Positions 11,001 to 40,745 of a stretch of 64,000 nt of DNA are shown here, piece after piece (the first letter of the stretch is position 1; every line of letters begins with the position of its first letter). A model generated the notes under the pieces. That model saw only the letters and a program-made list of their open reading frames with translations. It ran no database searches and was not told where the DNA came from. Origin of the DNA: Lophius americanus (taxonomy: Eukaryota > Chordata > Actinopteri > Lophiiformes > Lophiidae); NCBI GenBank assembly GCA_037951165.1, contig JBBDHG010000026.1, positions 1,601,501-1,665,500 of the forward strand. Direction: 5' to 3'. Position numbers and translations under genes: made by a program.

Positions 11001-12524
11001 TGCCAGCTTTAAGAAACATGGTGTTCTGTCAGAATCGGCATGAACTTTTATAGAGATGTGTACTAAAGTAGCTCTTCTGTAGGATCGGACGACACGGACA
11101 AGCCTTCACTCGATTTGATCTGTCACCAAATCATCGGCTTAGCACTAAGGACTGCTTTGTCAGACACCAACAGACCAGAACACCCAACATGACCTACAGT
11201 TATGGAGATGTTTTGACACTGTTTTATCACCCTCACAATTTGGGCCGTAACAATGTCGCTTAAATCATTATGTGTGCCATTTTTCCTGCTTCGACACACA
11301 CATCAACTTAGAAAACAAAATGTTCACTTTCTTTCTTAATATATCCCTCCCACTGAAAGCTGCCATTTTAATTTGAAAATTGATGTCATTCCGGTTTCAA
11401 CTAAAAGTAGTGACAAAGTTATGGTCGATCATCTGCATCCTTGTGACAGATTAATTACCTCAAATTAAAGAAAAAGTATCTGTGGCAGCTCTGTGTACCG
11501 CTTTCTCTTCCAGACTCCTTAGCTTAAATACAGAGCTAACCATTGTTCTCAAAGCAGACAAACATTCCCTCCATCCAGCGTCATATCTCTTATGTACTGG
11601 ACTACAGGTGGCAATAAACCTTGTTTTCATGATTTAAGAATCTGGACGGGATGATCTAGATTCATAGAGAAATAATTAATTGATTATAATAATTATAATT
11701 TTATTATAATGAAATATAATAATGTGTAATACATTGTCTATATACAATAATTTCAAAATAGAAATCAAAATTTACATATTGAGTTAAAATAAAATCGATC
11801 ACTGATGGTGTAGCAGTAGCAAAGTAAACACTAATTCCAAGTAAATTATATACCAACAAATGTAATCCGATCACTGGTGCAGTGTTGACCCGAGTTAGTG
11901 GGTTAGCATTAATAATACTAATATCACAATCGGAGAAAAGTCAACTCTATGTTTAGTGTAACGTTTTTGTACATATTCACTGATTTATTTTAACATATAC
12001 TCTTCAATTCTAAAATTACTACAAACAATTTTCTACTATGTAGCGAATACTAAAACGGAATCCTAAAGTTGAATTAATTCAATTCAACAGAGAAACAAAT
12101 TTCTTGCTCTTTCTTAGAGTCTTCCACTCAATTATCTTGGGCCGATTAACTGTTTCTGGTACTAAGCTGATGGCTAAATTCGTTCAAACTTAATCTCTTT
12201 AAGACAATACTAGCCACTTAAATCTGCTAACTAATGCTAGCTAAAGTATAAAGTTTGGAGATGGTTTCTTGTTTCTTCTCATTCACGGTGAATGTTGACC
12301 GATTAAAACAGAACTTAATCTGAGGCAGTTGATCTTCTGTCAGATTTATCATCTATCCTCCAGATGCGGCTCCCTATTATGATTAGCATTAGCCACATTA
12401 GCTCAGGGGCTAATCCTCCGCTCACCTGCTCCACTGAAGTCCCAGACTCCATCCCGTCATCTATGAACATTTCTGCCGCATGGCATTCATTGAAGCACCG
12501 CAAAGGCGTCGTTACACCTTCCAT
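1922..12524 (-). CDS. fntb: FNTB, protein farnesyltransferase beta subunit (5' six exons; gene continues off the left edge)
   Basis: Beta subunit of the cytosolic heterodimeric farnesyltransferase, which with FNTA transfers farnesyl from farnesyl diphosphate to the CaaX cysteine of Ras, lamins and others. Six coding exons were assembled by eye: 12524-12426, 10583-10519, 7440-7368, 6538-6447, 3305-3159 and 2005-1922. All junctions are GT-AG and the phases join without a break, giving 186 full residues plus two bases of the next codon; the human protein is 437 residues. Recognisable family stretches are CLDASRPWLCFWILHSLEL, APTYAAVNALCIIGTEEAY and KQPDGSFVMHIGGEVDV. The visible part is the N-terminal helical region and the start of the alpha-alpha barrel. 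The zinc ligands and most of the active site should lie in exons outside the window; I found no exon 7 in 1-1921. Divergent from RAB15. The identification is very secure; the exact start codon is less so. Confidence 0.96.
3159..3305 (-). CDS. fntb: FNTB coding exon 5
   Basis: A 147-bp exon, residues 110-159 of the assembled protein. It carries VCQFLARCQSPTGGF followed by GGPGQHAHLAPTYAAVNALC, the first prenyltransferase beta-subunit barrel repeats with the Gly-Gly-Phe and Pro-Gly turns. The acceptor is CTCTCCAG and the donor is GTACTT. Both boundaries split codons (Asp at the start, Arg at the end). Confidence 0.97.
4373..4640. other. GC-rich, C-skewed island in FNTB intron 4
   Basis: Purine-rich G tracts (4390-4450) pass into a C-rich stretch (4460-4635) with many CpG, standing out from AT-rich neighbours. 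It is open in several frames only because it is GC-rich. I recognise no protein in any frame. It could be a degraded repeat or a CpG-rich intronic element. Confidence 0.35.
6407..6433. repeat. (TG)n microsatellite beside FNTB exon 4
   Basis: About 13 TG units, starting roughly 14 bp inside intron 4 relative to the exon 4 donor. Confidence 0.9.
6447..6538 (-). CDS. fntb: FNTB coding exon 4
   Basis: A 92-bp exon starting CLDASRPWLCFWILHSLEL and ending EEPLPAAVAS plus two bases of an Asp codon. It matches human CLDASRPWLCYWILHSLELL almost residue for residue, including the tryptophan of the isoprenoid pocket region. The acceptor is TGCGGGCAG and the donor is GTGAGC. A (TG)n microsatellite (6407-6433) lies just inside intron 4, within about 14 bp of the donor. 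Confidence 0.96.
7140..7295. repeat. Decayed interspersed repeat (LINE/SINE 3'-end-like)
   Basis: The segment with CCTTCTGACACAACCTTCCC CATTTATCC and a following GGCTGGCACCAAAAGTAC resembles the 'cttcctgacacaaccctccccatttatccgggcttgggaccggcac' repeat seen widely in teleost genomes, from memory of such sequences. The class is uncertain. Confidence 0.4.
7368..7440 (-). CDS. fntb: FNTB coding exon 3
   Basis: A 73-bp exon encoding PTLLRDQHYQYLKKGLRHL followed by SDAYE, matching human REKHFHYLKKGLRQLTDAYE. The acceptor is TCTTCAG and the donor is GTACAG. It ends on a complete codon. This is one of the most conserved N-terminal segments of the family. Confidence 0.95.
7803..8357 (+). pseudogene. 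Broken acidic-repeat reading frame, antisense in FNTB intron 2
   Basis: A possible two-exon frame. The first block, 7803-7832, reads MEEEDETDSQ and is followed by GTGAAA. After a 105-bp gap, an acceptor CTTTTAG leads into 7938-8357, which keeps one frame for 140 codons to a final TAA. It starts GTPVKMKRKDDITSC, passes into a tandem acidic repeat with units like HHRDEEEEEE (about 7990-8250), and ends with a non-repetitive tail including VKVFDCVINHMIGELERC. Two in-frame stops (TAG 8106-8108, TAA 8139-8141) break the repeat. I do not recognise the protein. It could be a decayed gene, a retrotransposed fragment, or a chance frame over a GAAGAG-rich minisatellite. Confidence 0.4.
8010..8255 (+). 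repeat. GA-rich minisatellite with CATCACAGAGATGAAGAGGA units
   Basis: Imperfect tandem units of about 35-50 bp, each with a CATCACAGAGATGAAGAG core and a variable GAG/GAA run. It underlies the acidic repeat of the broken reading frame described at 7803-8357. Confidence 0.8.
9907..9981. repeat. Near-perfect 34-bp inverted repeat (hairpin) with 7-nt loop
   Basis: Arms 9907-9940 and 9948-9981 share the core GTACGGCTGTAGCCTTGTTG and its complement. Thirty-two of 34 positions are Watson-Crick and one mismatch is a T-G wobble. The loop is CCTATGC. It lies in FNTB intron 2. It could be a fold-back transposon remnant or a transcribed hairpin. Confidence 0.85.
10519..10583 (-). CDS. fntb: FNTB coding exon 2
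   Basis: A 65-bp exon. It reads KKVERSIEEVISVYKQIHSLP plus two bases, matching human KVEEKIQEVFSSYK-NHLVP. The acceptor is TCTAACAAG and the donor is GTAAGTAT. The final codon (Gln) is completed by the first base of exon 3, and the reading frame is continuous. Confidence 0.93.
11125..11420 (+). repeat. Copy of TIR-type non-autonomous DNA element (partial)
   Basis: Contains ACAGACCAGAACACCCAACA, GGAGATGTTTTGACACTG, CACAATTTGGGCC, CATTTTTCCTGCTTC and ACATCAACTTAGAAAACAAA in the same order as the copy at 14700-15060. The right terminal inverted repeat is degraded. Confidence 0.6.
12426..12524 (-). CDS. fntb: FNTB coding exon 1
   Basis: Encodes 33 residues starting MEGVTTPLRC and ending ESGTSVEQ, followed directly by the donor GTGAGC. 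The end aligns with human SVETVTSIEQ. The N-terminus is shorter and unlike the human one, as expected for a poorly conserved leader. The ATG at 12524 directly follows a run of six ATC codons on the coding strand ((CAT)n DNA). The frame is open further upstream to an in-frame ATG at about 12662, so a longer N-terminus cannot be excluded. The junction to exon 2 is phase 0. Confidence 0.85.
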
Positions 12525-12884
12525 GATGATGATGATGATGATGAGAACTTGGGATGTTGGAGATGAAAATGCGCTGTTTAACGGTTTGTTTTGATTTTTT
12601 GCTGTCTCTAAACTCGACTCACTTCCTGCTGAGGTTGGAGTAAGCGGAAGTTGCGCACACACCCGCTACGGCGTATCCAGGTGAACAAAATTATTTCATT
12701 TGCTGTAGCGCGAAGCAGCACTGAACGTACATAACTATATAAGAGCGACTTTTGACAGTTTTTCTTTGAATGTGTAGGCCAAGGAAGGTGTACAAGCGTG
12801 TTTGCCTCTGTTTCATGCTATGTACTCCCTTTTCTCTAATTGGTGTCATGGCAGTGACGTCCAAAGTAGAGATAACACCGCGCG

Positions 12885-12885
<1 letters not shown>

Positions 12886-12938
<53 letters not shown>
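12886..12938. repeat. (TA)n microsatellite
   Basis: About 26 TA units in the FNTB-RAB15 intergenic region. Confidence 0.95.
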
Positions 12939-12939
<1 letters not shown>

Positions 12940-13593
12940 GTTTGTCTACATAAAGTGAACTATTTAAAAGAAAATGGTACAGGAAATGTGTGACTCAACC
13001 TTCAAAATAAACTATGAAACCATTCCTATATCTACTTACAGAAATAGGGAGCATAATCTATTCACTTTGCAAGGAAAATTTCATCTGAAGAGAATTTATT
13101 GTGCTACGATATTTATGGATGCTTCAAAATCTTAACAATGTTTTAGGACTAACATTTTGTGAAATGTTTGATCTCTCATTTTCTGCCTTACAGAGAGATG
13201 GGGCTTTTGTTATTATTATTGTTTTGTTGTTTTTGGCAACATTAAGGAAAAAATAATAATAGACCAATCCAAATGAAATACAAATCAGAATGATCTGGCC
13301 ATGGTCAACCCATGATGCAATACTTATTTTTCTAATTTACTGCGCGTTTTTCAATGCCATATTACTAATCAAATATTCTTTTTAACGTAAACATCAAAAC
13401 TGCCTTGCTCAATTAGCGCTCTTATTTTGGTAAGTACTACCGGAAATGTACTGTTCTCCTAGAATTCAATTTGACATCGGACTACCGCACCCACTGGGAG
13501 CTGGAAGCTGCTGTGAGGCTGGAGCATCCTCGATCTGTCCCCCAACGAACCAGCACCAGTGAACAAAAGGCAGCCGAGCCTGATGCTGGCTCC

Positions 13594-13656
13594 ATGAGCA
13601 GACATGAGATGCAGGAGGGCAGAGGTTCGTCACCCATCGCTCAGTTAGCTCCTTAG
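13594..13656 (+). promoter_or_regulatory. Possible upstream ORF in RAB15 leader
   Basis: A 20-codon ATG-to-stop frame ending 27 bp before the RAB15 start codon. It would lie in the 5' UTR if transcription starts upstream of 13594. No conservation information is available here. Confidence 0.25.
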
Positions 13657-13683
13657 GGTCCTTTAAATTCAACACTCAACACA

Positions 13684-32288
<18,605 letters not shown>

Positions 32289-32828
32289 GGGAGTTTCTTT
32301 AATACTGCATTAACATTATGTTAAATATATTCTTTAAGCAGACACTTCGCTAGGAAAAATGTCCCACACAAAATCAAACTGTCGTTTTGAAGCCAGCTAT
32401 GTTTTTCTGTTTCACAGAGCATAAGCTGAAACTACTAACAGACAATTTTAGAGCAGTTTCAGAGACAAAGGTAGGAACATTTTGTCACAAAATGTCAGAT
32501 GTGTGGTGAATTATCCAACTGAATTTCCAAATGTCACAGTTTACATCATTGGGGATGAATTTTTTTTTTTGTTGTTGTCCAAAGCACTCATTTCTGCTCC
32601 CTTTAGTGTCTTTGATATAAACAAATCAAAGCCCTATCTACTACAAATACTGTATTTTATCTTCTTCTTACCTAATTTGTTTGCATTTGTTTGCAAGTTT
32701 CAATGTTGAAGGAATTTCAGGCACTTTGAATTAAAACAGGTTAATCAGCATATACATTTAGACTGTAATGAGATATTGTGAGACAGTACTGTATTTGATA
32801 GGCTGACTAATAATTGACTTACCACTTA

Positions 32829-32834
32829 AATAAA
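32829..32834 (+). terminator. rab15: Candidate RAB15 poly(A) signal
   Basis: AATAAA 540 bp after the RAB15 stop. Another AATAAA lies at 33873-33878. Which one is used, if either, cannot be told from sequence alone. Confidence 0.35.
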
Positions 32835-34524
32835 TTCTCCTTTTCTTTTGTCGTCACAACTTGATGTAATTGCTGTCATTGCATAACTCCAAGTTTAGTG
32901 TTTATTATTTATTTATTTGGATCCCCATTATCTGCAACTAAGGTAGCATCTACTCTTCCTGGGGTCCACACACAAAACGTAATATAACAAGACATAATGT
33001 ATTGGCCATGTCTGTATTGTGTGATCCACCTGTGCGCTTTCTAAGCCACAGGTAAGATGTGATTGGTGGCAGATGTTCAGCCACGCCCACTTCTGATGGC
33101 TTCTCATTCTCTTCTCAGACATCTTTATGATTGTTAATCTGTAGATGGATGGAAGTTGATCAGTGTGCAGGAATTCCTTTTCGCAAGTTCTTTTTTTTGC
33201 ATAATTTGTACCATCACAATCTAGACGATGGGGATGTGGTTCTGGAATTATGTTGCATTTGACCTCATTTTCCATGCTCTGTCTCTGCTATTTGTCATAG
33301 GCCTGGTGGTCTTACAAATCGACAATATGTTTGCTTAAGACTGACCTTCATCCTCACTTTTATTGTTTTATCTATGTGGGTGCTGGCTCTCCTGCAACCA
33401 GGCCTTCCCGCCATTTAATGCATTAGATGTAGTGCAGGATCTTGACCACAAGAGGGCGGCACATGCATTGGAAAAACAGCACACAACACGGTTAGGCGTC
33501 ATTGTTATGATACATCTTTATTTATTTATTTTATATTTATTTTATATTTTATATTTGGGGCTACATTTCCACTTTCTTATTTTATTAATTTTGTTTTCAT
33601 TGGACAAAGCATTTATTTGTAGTTTGTTGTATCCGATGTGCAAGGCCACACAAGATATATGAATATTTGCAGCCATTTAAATCAGAATAGAGTAATTCAG
33701 GGTAAAAACTACGATAAAAAATATTGCAAACCCGATTTCCTTTTCTTTATAATACAGATACTTGATAACATGTAATTGCATTGTACATATGAGGTTTTTG
33801 AAACATTGTAGATGGGTAGATTCATGGGGATGCACTATGAATTGCATCTATTACAGTAAGACGGCTGTATAAAATAAAAAAGTCCACACTGATATTGTAG
33901 ATGGTCAGAAATATTCCTTATTAGAAGATATCAATGTATTTCGGTCCTTTCTCTCACTGTTTTGTCCAGTGGAGATCTGATTTTATTTTGCCCACCCTTC
34001 AGATCTAACACAGGACAAACAAAATGCATGCAAGTGATCAACTCGTCCTTCTTTTCTTTTAATGCAACTTCAATGAAGTTAATAATCAACTGAACATGTA
34101 ATCCAAGCAAAGCATTTGACCGGAGTTGCCTGTTGGAGACGGAACAGAATGACCATCATCAAATTAACTTTGGCTCCATGTTTCTGCAACTTTGAAGGGT
34201 GATGACTTCTAAATACAAATGCTAATATGTGCATCATGTGAAATGGGAGTTTTTCTGTGCTGAATGATGTTCCTGGACTAAGCTCAGTGTATCAGTGTTG
34301 TTTTCAGGAATCTGAATCTAGTTTCTTTAAGACTACTTCTACCTGTATTTGTGGGAATATATTACATGCAACATGTAAAATGCAACCTGATATTTGAGAA
34401 AAGATGTCAGCTGTTTATGAGTAAATGATTGCAGATACATGCTTCAGTGTCAGCGTGTCTTCTTGGTTTTGTTGGTGGTGAAGGTATAGAACATATTCCA
34501 GCACTGAATTGTGGTTATACTACA

Positions 34525-34870
34525 GAACGTCTAGCCTCTTCCTCTTCTTTTTGCGGCTCCTGATTAGGGTCACCACAGCGGATTTTTCACCTCCATTAAC
34601 CCCGTCCTCTTCACCCTCCTCCATCTTCCTCTCTTCAGCTATTGCCATTTTCTCCTCCTCCGCAGCCCTACATCTACATCCACACCTAACTTATCCTGCA
34701 TCTCTCTTCTGAACATGTTCATACCACCTCAGTCTTTCCTTCACCTTCATCACCAATCCGTCCAATATGCCCCATCCCTTCTATGCTGTCTGTCTTCCTC
34801 CCTCCTGTCGCAGACATCATTACACAGTGACGTCCGACTGTCCTTGATTCCCAGGAAATCAATCAGACAG
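34525..34870. repeat. Probable LINE-derived pyrimidine-rich repeat
   Basis: GCGGCTCCTGATTAGGGTCA CCACAGCGGAT, then TCTTCCTCTCTTCAG and GAACATGTTCATACCACCTC AGTCTTTCCTTC. The order matches, from memory, the antisense of a LINE ORF2 end common in fish ('ggtcgccacagcgg ... catctcagtctggcct'). Confidence 0.5.
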
Positions 34871-35629
34871 ACACACCATAACAATCCGAACAGCTGAAAG
34901 ATTATAACCAGGTTATCTCAAAAAGTGTGTGTTTCATATCATTAGTTGTATAATTGTACAAAGGGGAAAGTGTGTTTCTCATGCCAAATTAAACAAAAAC
35001 CACTCAGATCCCTGGAAACTTATCACCAGGATTTGAGATCAGCAGTGGTTTATTATTTAGCACTAAAATTAATTTGATTTTTTTTTGTTGTTTTTTTTTA
35101 CTAATGAATAAAAATGTATTTATCTAAACGTAGTTTTTCTTACATTTCACAGATACATGAAATACATTTCAATAAATCCGATCTACTTGATTTGGCTCCA
35201 GTTGCGTTTAATGGTGGAAGATCTTGATGTGAATCTATTGGCCTTATTATTTTTCATGATTTTGAAAATATGTTCACAAAAAAAAAATAAAAATCTAAAA
35301 CCTAACCTGCAAACATGCTCAGATCTGCCTCAAATTAAAATCATACTTCCTTCGTCTCCTTCACAGAATTTAATTAAATCCATTGACCCCTTTTACAGCA
35401 ATCTGGCAGAAAAGCAAACAAACCAAATAACAAACATGGGTGAATGCATAACTTCCTGCAGACTGTCTGTCCTCATTATTTCTTCACTAACTGCTTCTCG
35501 CCTGAAGGCCAATAATCCGGCTTCTACCTTGTTTATGCTACTTATCTTTTATTTATTTTTCCATTCACAATGCTAGATTTTCACAAAACATTAGGTCTAT
35601 GTCACAGCCAAAGATTGTAGTCTGTCCAT

Positions 35630-36200
35630 GTAGCTCCCTCTAGTGGACACAGGCGGTATTTTGCAGGCAAAATCCCTCTCTTGGATCAACATCCCATCTC
35701 TGGCACATTTTGCGTATGCCAAATGGAGACTCTTCCTGATTCTATCACACAAAAACTATGAAGAATAACACATGCTTTGTGGTATTTCTATCAAATGTGA
35801 TGCAGTAGTTATTGTCAAAGAGTTTCTGAGCTAATTCAAAGACTGTTTCGCTCCGTGTTACTGTAATTTAATAAGGCCGACACGGAACTCCTCAAATTAA
35901 ATGTGAGGTTATGTCCGAAAAACATTGTTTTTTGTAAAAATTCCCCTAGTTGCATTATGTTTATTGCTTTTATTTTTATGGATATTCAAACACGTCTCTT
36001 GTGTTTTTTCCTTTCTTTCTTTTCTACATGGGCCAAAGAACTAAAAACTTAAATAAAATCCCTCTCTCTGCTCATGTTTGAAATAAATAGGAGCAACGGT
36101 TAGCAAGTTATGTCTGAAAAACAATTTCATAGAAAACCTTTCTCTAGTGAGTAAAATACAAACTATAAGGGAAAAAAAACGAATATACAACATAAATCTC
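35630..36200 (+). repeat. CTCCCCCTAGTG-family repeat, diverged two-block copy
   Basis: Block 1 has TAGCTCCCTCTAGTGGACAC and later GGTTATGTCCGAAAAACATT ... CCCCTAGTTGC. Block 2 has GGTTAGCAAGTTATGTCTGA, AACCTTTCTCTAGTGAGTAA and ATACAAACTATAAG. Confidence 0.6.
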
Positions 36201-37424
36201 CTTATATAAGATAAATCGTGTTAGAAATATCGTGTTACAACCAACCTTTCCCACCAACCTTTCCCACCAACCAACCTTTATTTAATTCAGACTTAACTTT
36301 AAATCACCATGTTTCAGTCTCTCAATCACGTAATAAGATGTAATCAGATTACTTTTGTTCCTATTTTGTGCATCACCGTCTTTGCATTCTCTCTATCCAA
36401 GGTTGTCGGGCAGGAGTGAGGATTTGAAGAGGCTTTTTCTCCTCGGACCACAGAATGATATTGTAAACTATCTTGTTGGACTCCTCAGCTTGTTTAGATT
36501 GTAAGGCACTTAAAATATGCCATGGCGAGGTTATTTGTTTAGTGCTACATCCATCAAAATAAACAGAATCCTGAGTTACCAGAAAATCATTTATGTTCAA
36601 TCTGGCATCACTTTATTTCAAATAACTTGAATAGTTTGAATCTAAAGTGCTTTAGAGCCTTTGCTGGTTCGGTACATCACTTATCCATTTATTGCACACA
36701 GAACCATTGCAGAAATGTGACATCGTCATCAGTAGTCAGTGGTGGTGTTTTATATGTAAGAATGAGAGAGAAGAAATGCTGCCAAGCTTTTATCTGTCAC
36801 TTCATCAGAGCTGTTAATGCTGGGAATTCATTAAAGCCTCTTTGGGGGAAATTAGCATTAGGATGAATATGCAAGAGGAACTTTTGTCTGCTTGACAGAT
36901 CTGACAGCTCAGTTTCAATCACAAGGCTGAGTGACACACGGACACACGTACAGAATGACAAGTCAGCTTGCACACTGACACGTAGCACCCACGCACACCC
37001 ATGTTCGTCCACACAAAGAAGGAGTTCGGTGTTACTGTTGTGAGCAGAATCCTTCATTATTGTAATTTTCTGCAACCCAAACCCTTAACTACTCCACGCC
37101 AGGCCTTACAGCTGTCTGACGTTCTACCATATGGTGTATGTGTGCGTGTGTGTGTGTGTATGTGGTTGTGTTGGAGTGTGTGTATGTGTGCATGTCGACA
37201 TGTGTCAGTGTTAATGACTTTGATGACTTTTGATCCTCTTTTGTGCATCACAGGCTTTGCTTTGGTGGGATTAACCTGAGGAAGTTGGAAGTCCCCTGGG
37301 AAACTATGAACACACTGATCAGAAACAACCATTGAAAGTCTGAAAGCAGAACATTTCCATCCATAGAATAAATAAATAAATAAATGATGGTTGGCTTTGG
37401 GAGGAACGAGGTTTATATATCGCC

Positions 37425-37790
37425 GTCGCTGCAGCCGCATCCTCCACTGCTGCAGGACCTTCGTGTTAATGCGATAACTCAAAAACTGTTTCATGGATCA
37501 CTTTCAAATTTTATACCCACATAGAACTTAATGCGAGGAAACAGTAGGTTGTCTTTGGGATGGGGGGGTTATATCATTTTAGCACTAGAGGGAGATTTTC
37601 CTCCAAACACTTTCAGGACGTAATTTCTCAACTGTTGGTCCAAATGAGTCCAAATTTGATGCATATGAATATTATATTTTACTGTAGTATTTCATATTTT
37701 ACTAACTAGGGGGAGCCTTTTTTTTTACAAAAAGACATAACTTCCTAACCGTTTCTAATTTTTATCGTTTTCAAAAGCAGGGCCCGAAAT
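37425..37790 (-). repeat. CTCCCCCTAGTG-family repeat, well-preserved reverse copy
   Basis: On the minus strand it reads GGTTAGGAAGTTATGTC, GGCTCCCCCTAGTTAGTAAA, TTTGGACCAACAGTTGAG, CTCCCTCTAGTGCTAAAAT, GTTCTATGTGGGTATAAAAT, CAGTTTTTGAGTTATCGCAT and TCCTGCAGCAG, the same order as 16640-16999. Confidence 0.75.
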
Positions 37791-38147
37791 ATTACACAAA
37801 TCCCTTTTATTTCATTTTAAATAAAGAACAAAACCCTAAACAACTCCCAAAGGGTTCGGATCCAAAACAAGATATTCAATGAACAACAATCAAGTAAATA
37901 AGTAAATAAAGACTACCATAGACAAAAAAAAAATAGTCAAATATTCATTTTTGACAGATATTCATGAGTCAAAGATGAATGAATGTACAGAAATAAATGA
38001 GTAAAAATAAGGGGTTATGTAGGGGATGAAAGTAAAAGACTAAAAAGATGAATAAAATAATAATAAAAATGAAAGAATAAATAATTAAAAATTAATAAAT
38101 AGAACAAATACAATGGGATATCTTACGTTATCTAAGATATCCTACTA

Positions 38148-38698
38148 TACTACAATATGTTCAAAACAGTGCCGCAAGGATCCTGATGAGAGTTCGTAAA
38201 CACGAACACATCCCCCCTGTTCTTCATTCCTTTCATTGTCTTCCCATCTCCACCAGGATTAATTATAAGATCTCTCTCCTCACTCACCATTGCATCCATG
38301 GTAACGCACCCCCCTACCTGAAAGAACTACTCCCCCCACTGACCTCAACACCATCCCTCCATTCTACCCACTCATACCGCCTCCTCCTTCCCCGGACTAA
38401 GATCAGCACCATGGGGGAATGGGCCTTCTATTCTGCTAACCCCTCGTCTGTGGAATGCCCTCCCTGACCATCTGAGGGCTCCACAGATGACCGACACATT
38501 CAAAAAAGGACTTAAAACTTTCCTTTTTAGCAGAACCTATAAGTTTAATTAACATTGCTGCTTTTTGGTCATATTATTATATAGTTATTATTTTATTTTT
38601 TGTTGATGCTTTTATCTGCTTTTACTTTGTAGCACTTTGAGATTTCATCCAAATGTAAAGTGCGTTATAAATTCAAATGTATTATAATTATTATAATT
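38148..38698 (+). repeat. L2-like LINE 3' end (copy A) with remnant of ORF2 C-terminus
   Basis: The frame from about 38148 reads VQNSAARILMRVRKHEHIPP, then HCLPISTRINYKISLLTHHC, then NAPPYLKELLPP. This is the conserved C-terminal tail of fish L2-type non-LTR reverse transcriptases ('QNSAARIL..LHWLPI..RI.YKI'). A frame break precedes the remnant of 'WNALP'. The 3' UTR ends in GTAAAGTGCGTTATAAATTC and an ATT-rich tail. Strongly 5'-truncated, as usual for LINEs. Confidence 0.8.
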
Positions 38699-39619
38699 GT
38701 CATCGCTTGATAGGGCCTCAAGTCCAGGCAGTTTGGGGAATGTCCATCCTAATGAGTCCAAAGAGACCTGTCTCCAGAGATCGAGCCCGCTCTGACCCGA
38801 TGAAAAAGGGATCCCACATTCGGGGACAATTTGATTTTTACACGAGTAGGTCAGGGCTTCCCTGAGTACCTGCTCTATTATAGCCTGCAGCCCGTGAGGG
38901 TCTTGGGGGTCTGACTGAAACCCTCTGGGTCAGAATTGACAGTCTGGACCCAAATAAAAGAACGTCAAGCAGTTCCAAGCTCAGAGATGGATGAAGTCCA
39001 CGTGGTTTTGATGTCAAAGCCTGTTGCAAATATTTCTGAAATGTTTTTACAGAAATTCCCCCAAAATGTTTTGAGAAAGGGACATTAAAAAAACTACAAT
39101 GAAGGAATGAGCCCTCAGTGATCTGACATTTAATACAGTATTTAGAATGAATTGGGTTCAACGTTTTCGTGTACTGGCCTAATCTGGAGCCTATGAATCA
39201 TTTTAAAATTCATTTGTATGATTTTACTAGTGGATAAACAGCCAGTGGATCTTCGGCACACCTGTCCCCAGTCATCCTCTGATCAGTTTGATGTATCCTA
39301 CGCCCTCTGTTCAGGAAAGTAGGGTTTTATAAAACCTGAAGCTTGGAACTTTTGGGATTCGGGTTTTACAACACTACTTCTGCAGAAGAAGAAGAAAACC
39401 CCTCTGGGTGTGTCTTTATCTTTGATAGCACAAAGCTACGGATTTGCATCAAAGGAGTGTTTTTCGGGGAGGTCACATGGCTGGTGGGGCTGAATGAAAG
39501 ATTTAACCGCAAAATTATCCACAAAGTCTTCTACAGGGAAGATGCCCTTCACTGACAATTAGAGAAAAGCCCAATCTTCAAGACCCGGGGGGACGACTGG
39601 ATTAAGATGGATGGGAGTA

Positions 39620-39620
<1 letters not shown>

Positions 39621-39690
<70 letters not shown>
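39621..39690. repeat. (AG)n microsatellite
   Basis: About 35 AG units with one interruption near 39665. Confidence 0.95.
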
Positions 39691-39691
<1 letters not shown>

Positions 39692-40194
39692 CTTCCCGAG
39701 AATCTATGATCCTAATTGGTCTCCATGCTTTTAATGCATTTTAAAGAAGGAAATTACTTTTTATTTTCCCTGAAACCCACTTTTTAGAAACATATACCAT
39801 TTTACGGAGATGAACTGAGCCAAATGGATAACTTCCAATCCAATCCATGTTGATCAAGGGTCACTCCTGAGCCATGACCAAATATTACGAGCAAGGCATG
39901 CCACTTGGTTATATTTAACACATGGTGACGCCGTTCCACCTGTACCTCCACCTGTCAGTAAAAACAGAAGCACACAGGGAAAAACATGAGACGACTATAT
40001 CACTCAAATCCAATTTATCAGCATAAATAGTTTTTTCCAGCAGCATTGGCGTCAGTGTCCTTGGACACACATTTTCAGGTTTGATTCTTTCAACCGGTGA
40101 AAGATGGTGAGTGTACGTTACTTATAAAACATCTTTCTAGCACTCAGGGCACTTTCACAGCATGAGCAGGCGTCTACACAAACGTCATAGGCTG

Positions 40195-40745
40195 GCTGTA
40201 AAGCAAGGCAACTCTATTTATACAGCACATTTCAGCAACGGGGCAATTTAATGTGCTTTACATAAACAATCAAGAATGTTACGACAAAGTGCAAAAGAAC
40301 ATTAAGGCATAAAACATTCAGACAGAGTAAAAACGAGCTAAAACATAAAGAAAGTCGACTGGCTTTCAACATCAGACAGAATTTGGTGTTTTCCTAGACA
40401 GTTCCGTCTCGAAAAGACAGAAATATGAATATTTAAAAAATCTAAGGCAGTTGCAAATGAGAAAGTTTTAAGCATTGATTGAAAAGAACTGAGATTTGGA
40501 GCGGTTCCGGAGTTTTCTTGGAGCTTCTTCAATATACTTGGAGCATGAAAACTGAACGCAGCTTCTCCATGTTTAGTTCTGAATCTGGGGACACTGATCT
40601 GAGAGGTCTGCTCCGTTCATCACATAGAAGAAGATCAGAAATGTATCTTGGTCCTAAACTCTTTAGTGTTTTGTAAACCAGTAGCAGGATTTTGACATCA
40701 GTGGGCGGCAGCTCCACCTCCTGACCTACGGAGAAGTAGATAGAG
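40195..40745 (-). repeat. Dispersed teleost-type repeat
   Basis: Starts AAAGCAAGGCAACTCTATTT ATACAGCACATTTCAGCA and keeps CAATTTAATGTGCTTTACAT, GAGAGGTCTGCTCCGTTCAT, TCTTGGTCCTAAACTCTTTA and AGCAGGATTTTGACATCAGT. Such blocks recur in many fish genomes, from memory. The strand refers to the Lys/Leu-rich frame and is tentative; the class is unknown to me. Confidence 0.5.

Larger units (their letters stand above)
12525..13683. promoter_or_regulatory. Divergent FNTB-RAB15 intergenic region
   Basis: This 1.16 kb separates the FNTB start codon (minus strand) from the RAB15 start codon (plus strand), so both promoters and 5' UTRs are expected here unless further non-coding exons lie elsewhere. The FNTB-proximal part (12600-12690) and the RAB15-proximal part (13420-13680) are richer in CpG than the flanks. 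The middle holds a (TA)n tract (about 12886-12938) and AT-rich sequence. I see no convincing TATA box in a position I could tie to a start site. Confidence 0.6.

Noticed and set aside
35157..35576. 139-codon ORF on the plus strand
   Set aside because: Low-complexity Ile/Leu/Asn-rich content in AT-rich DNA, with no domain, no promoter or exon signals that I trust.
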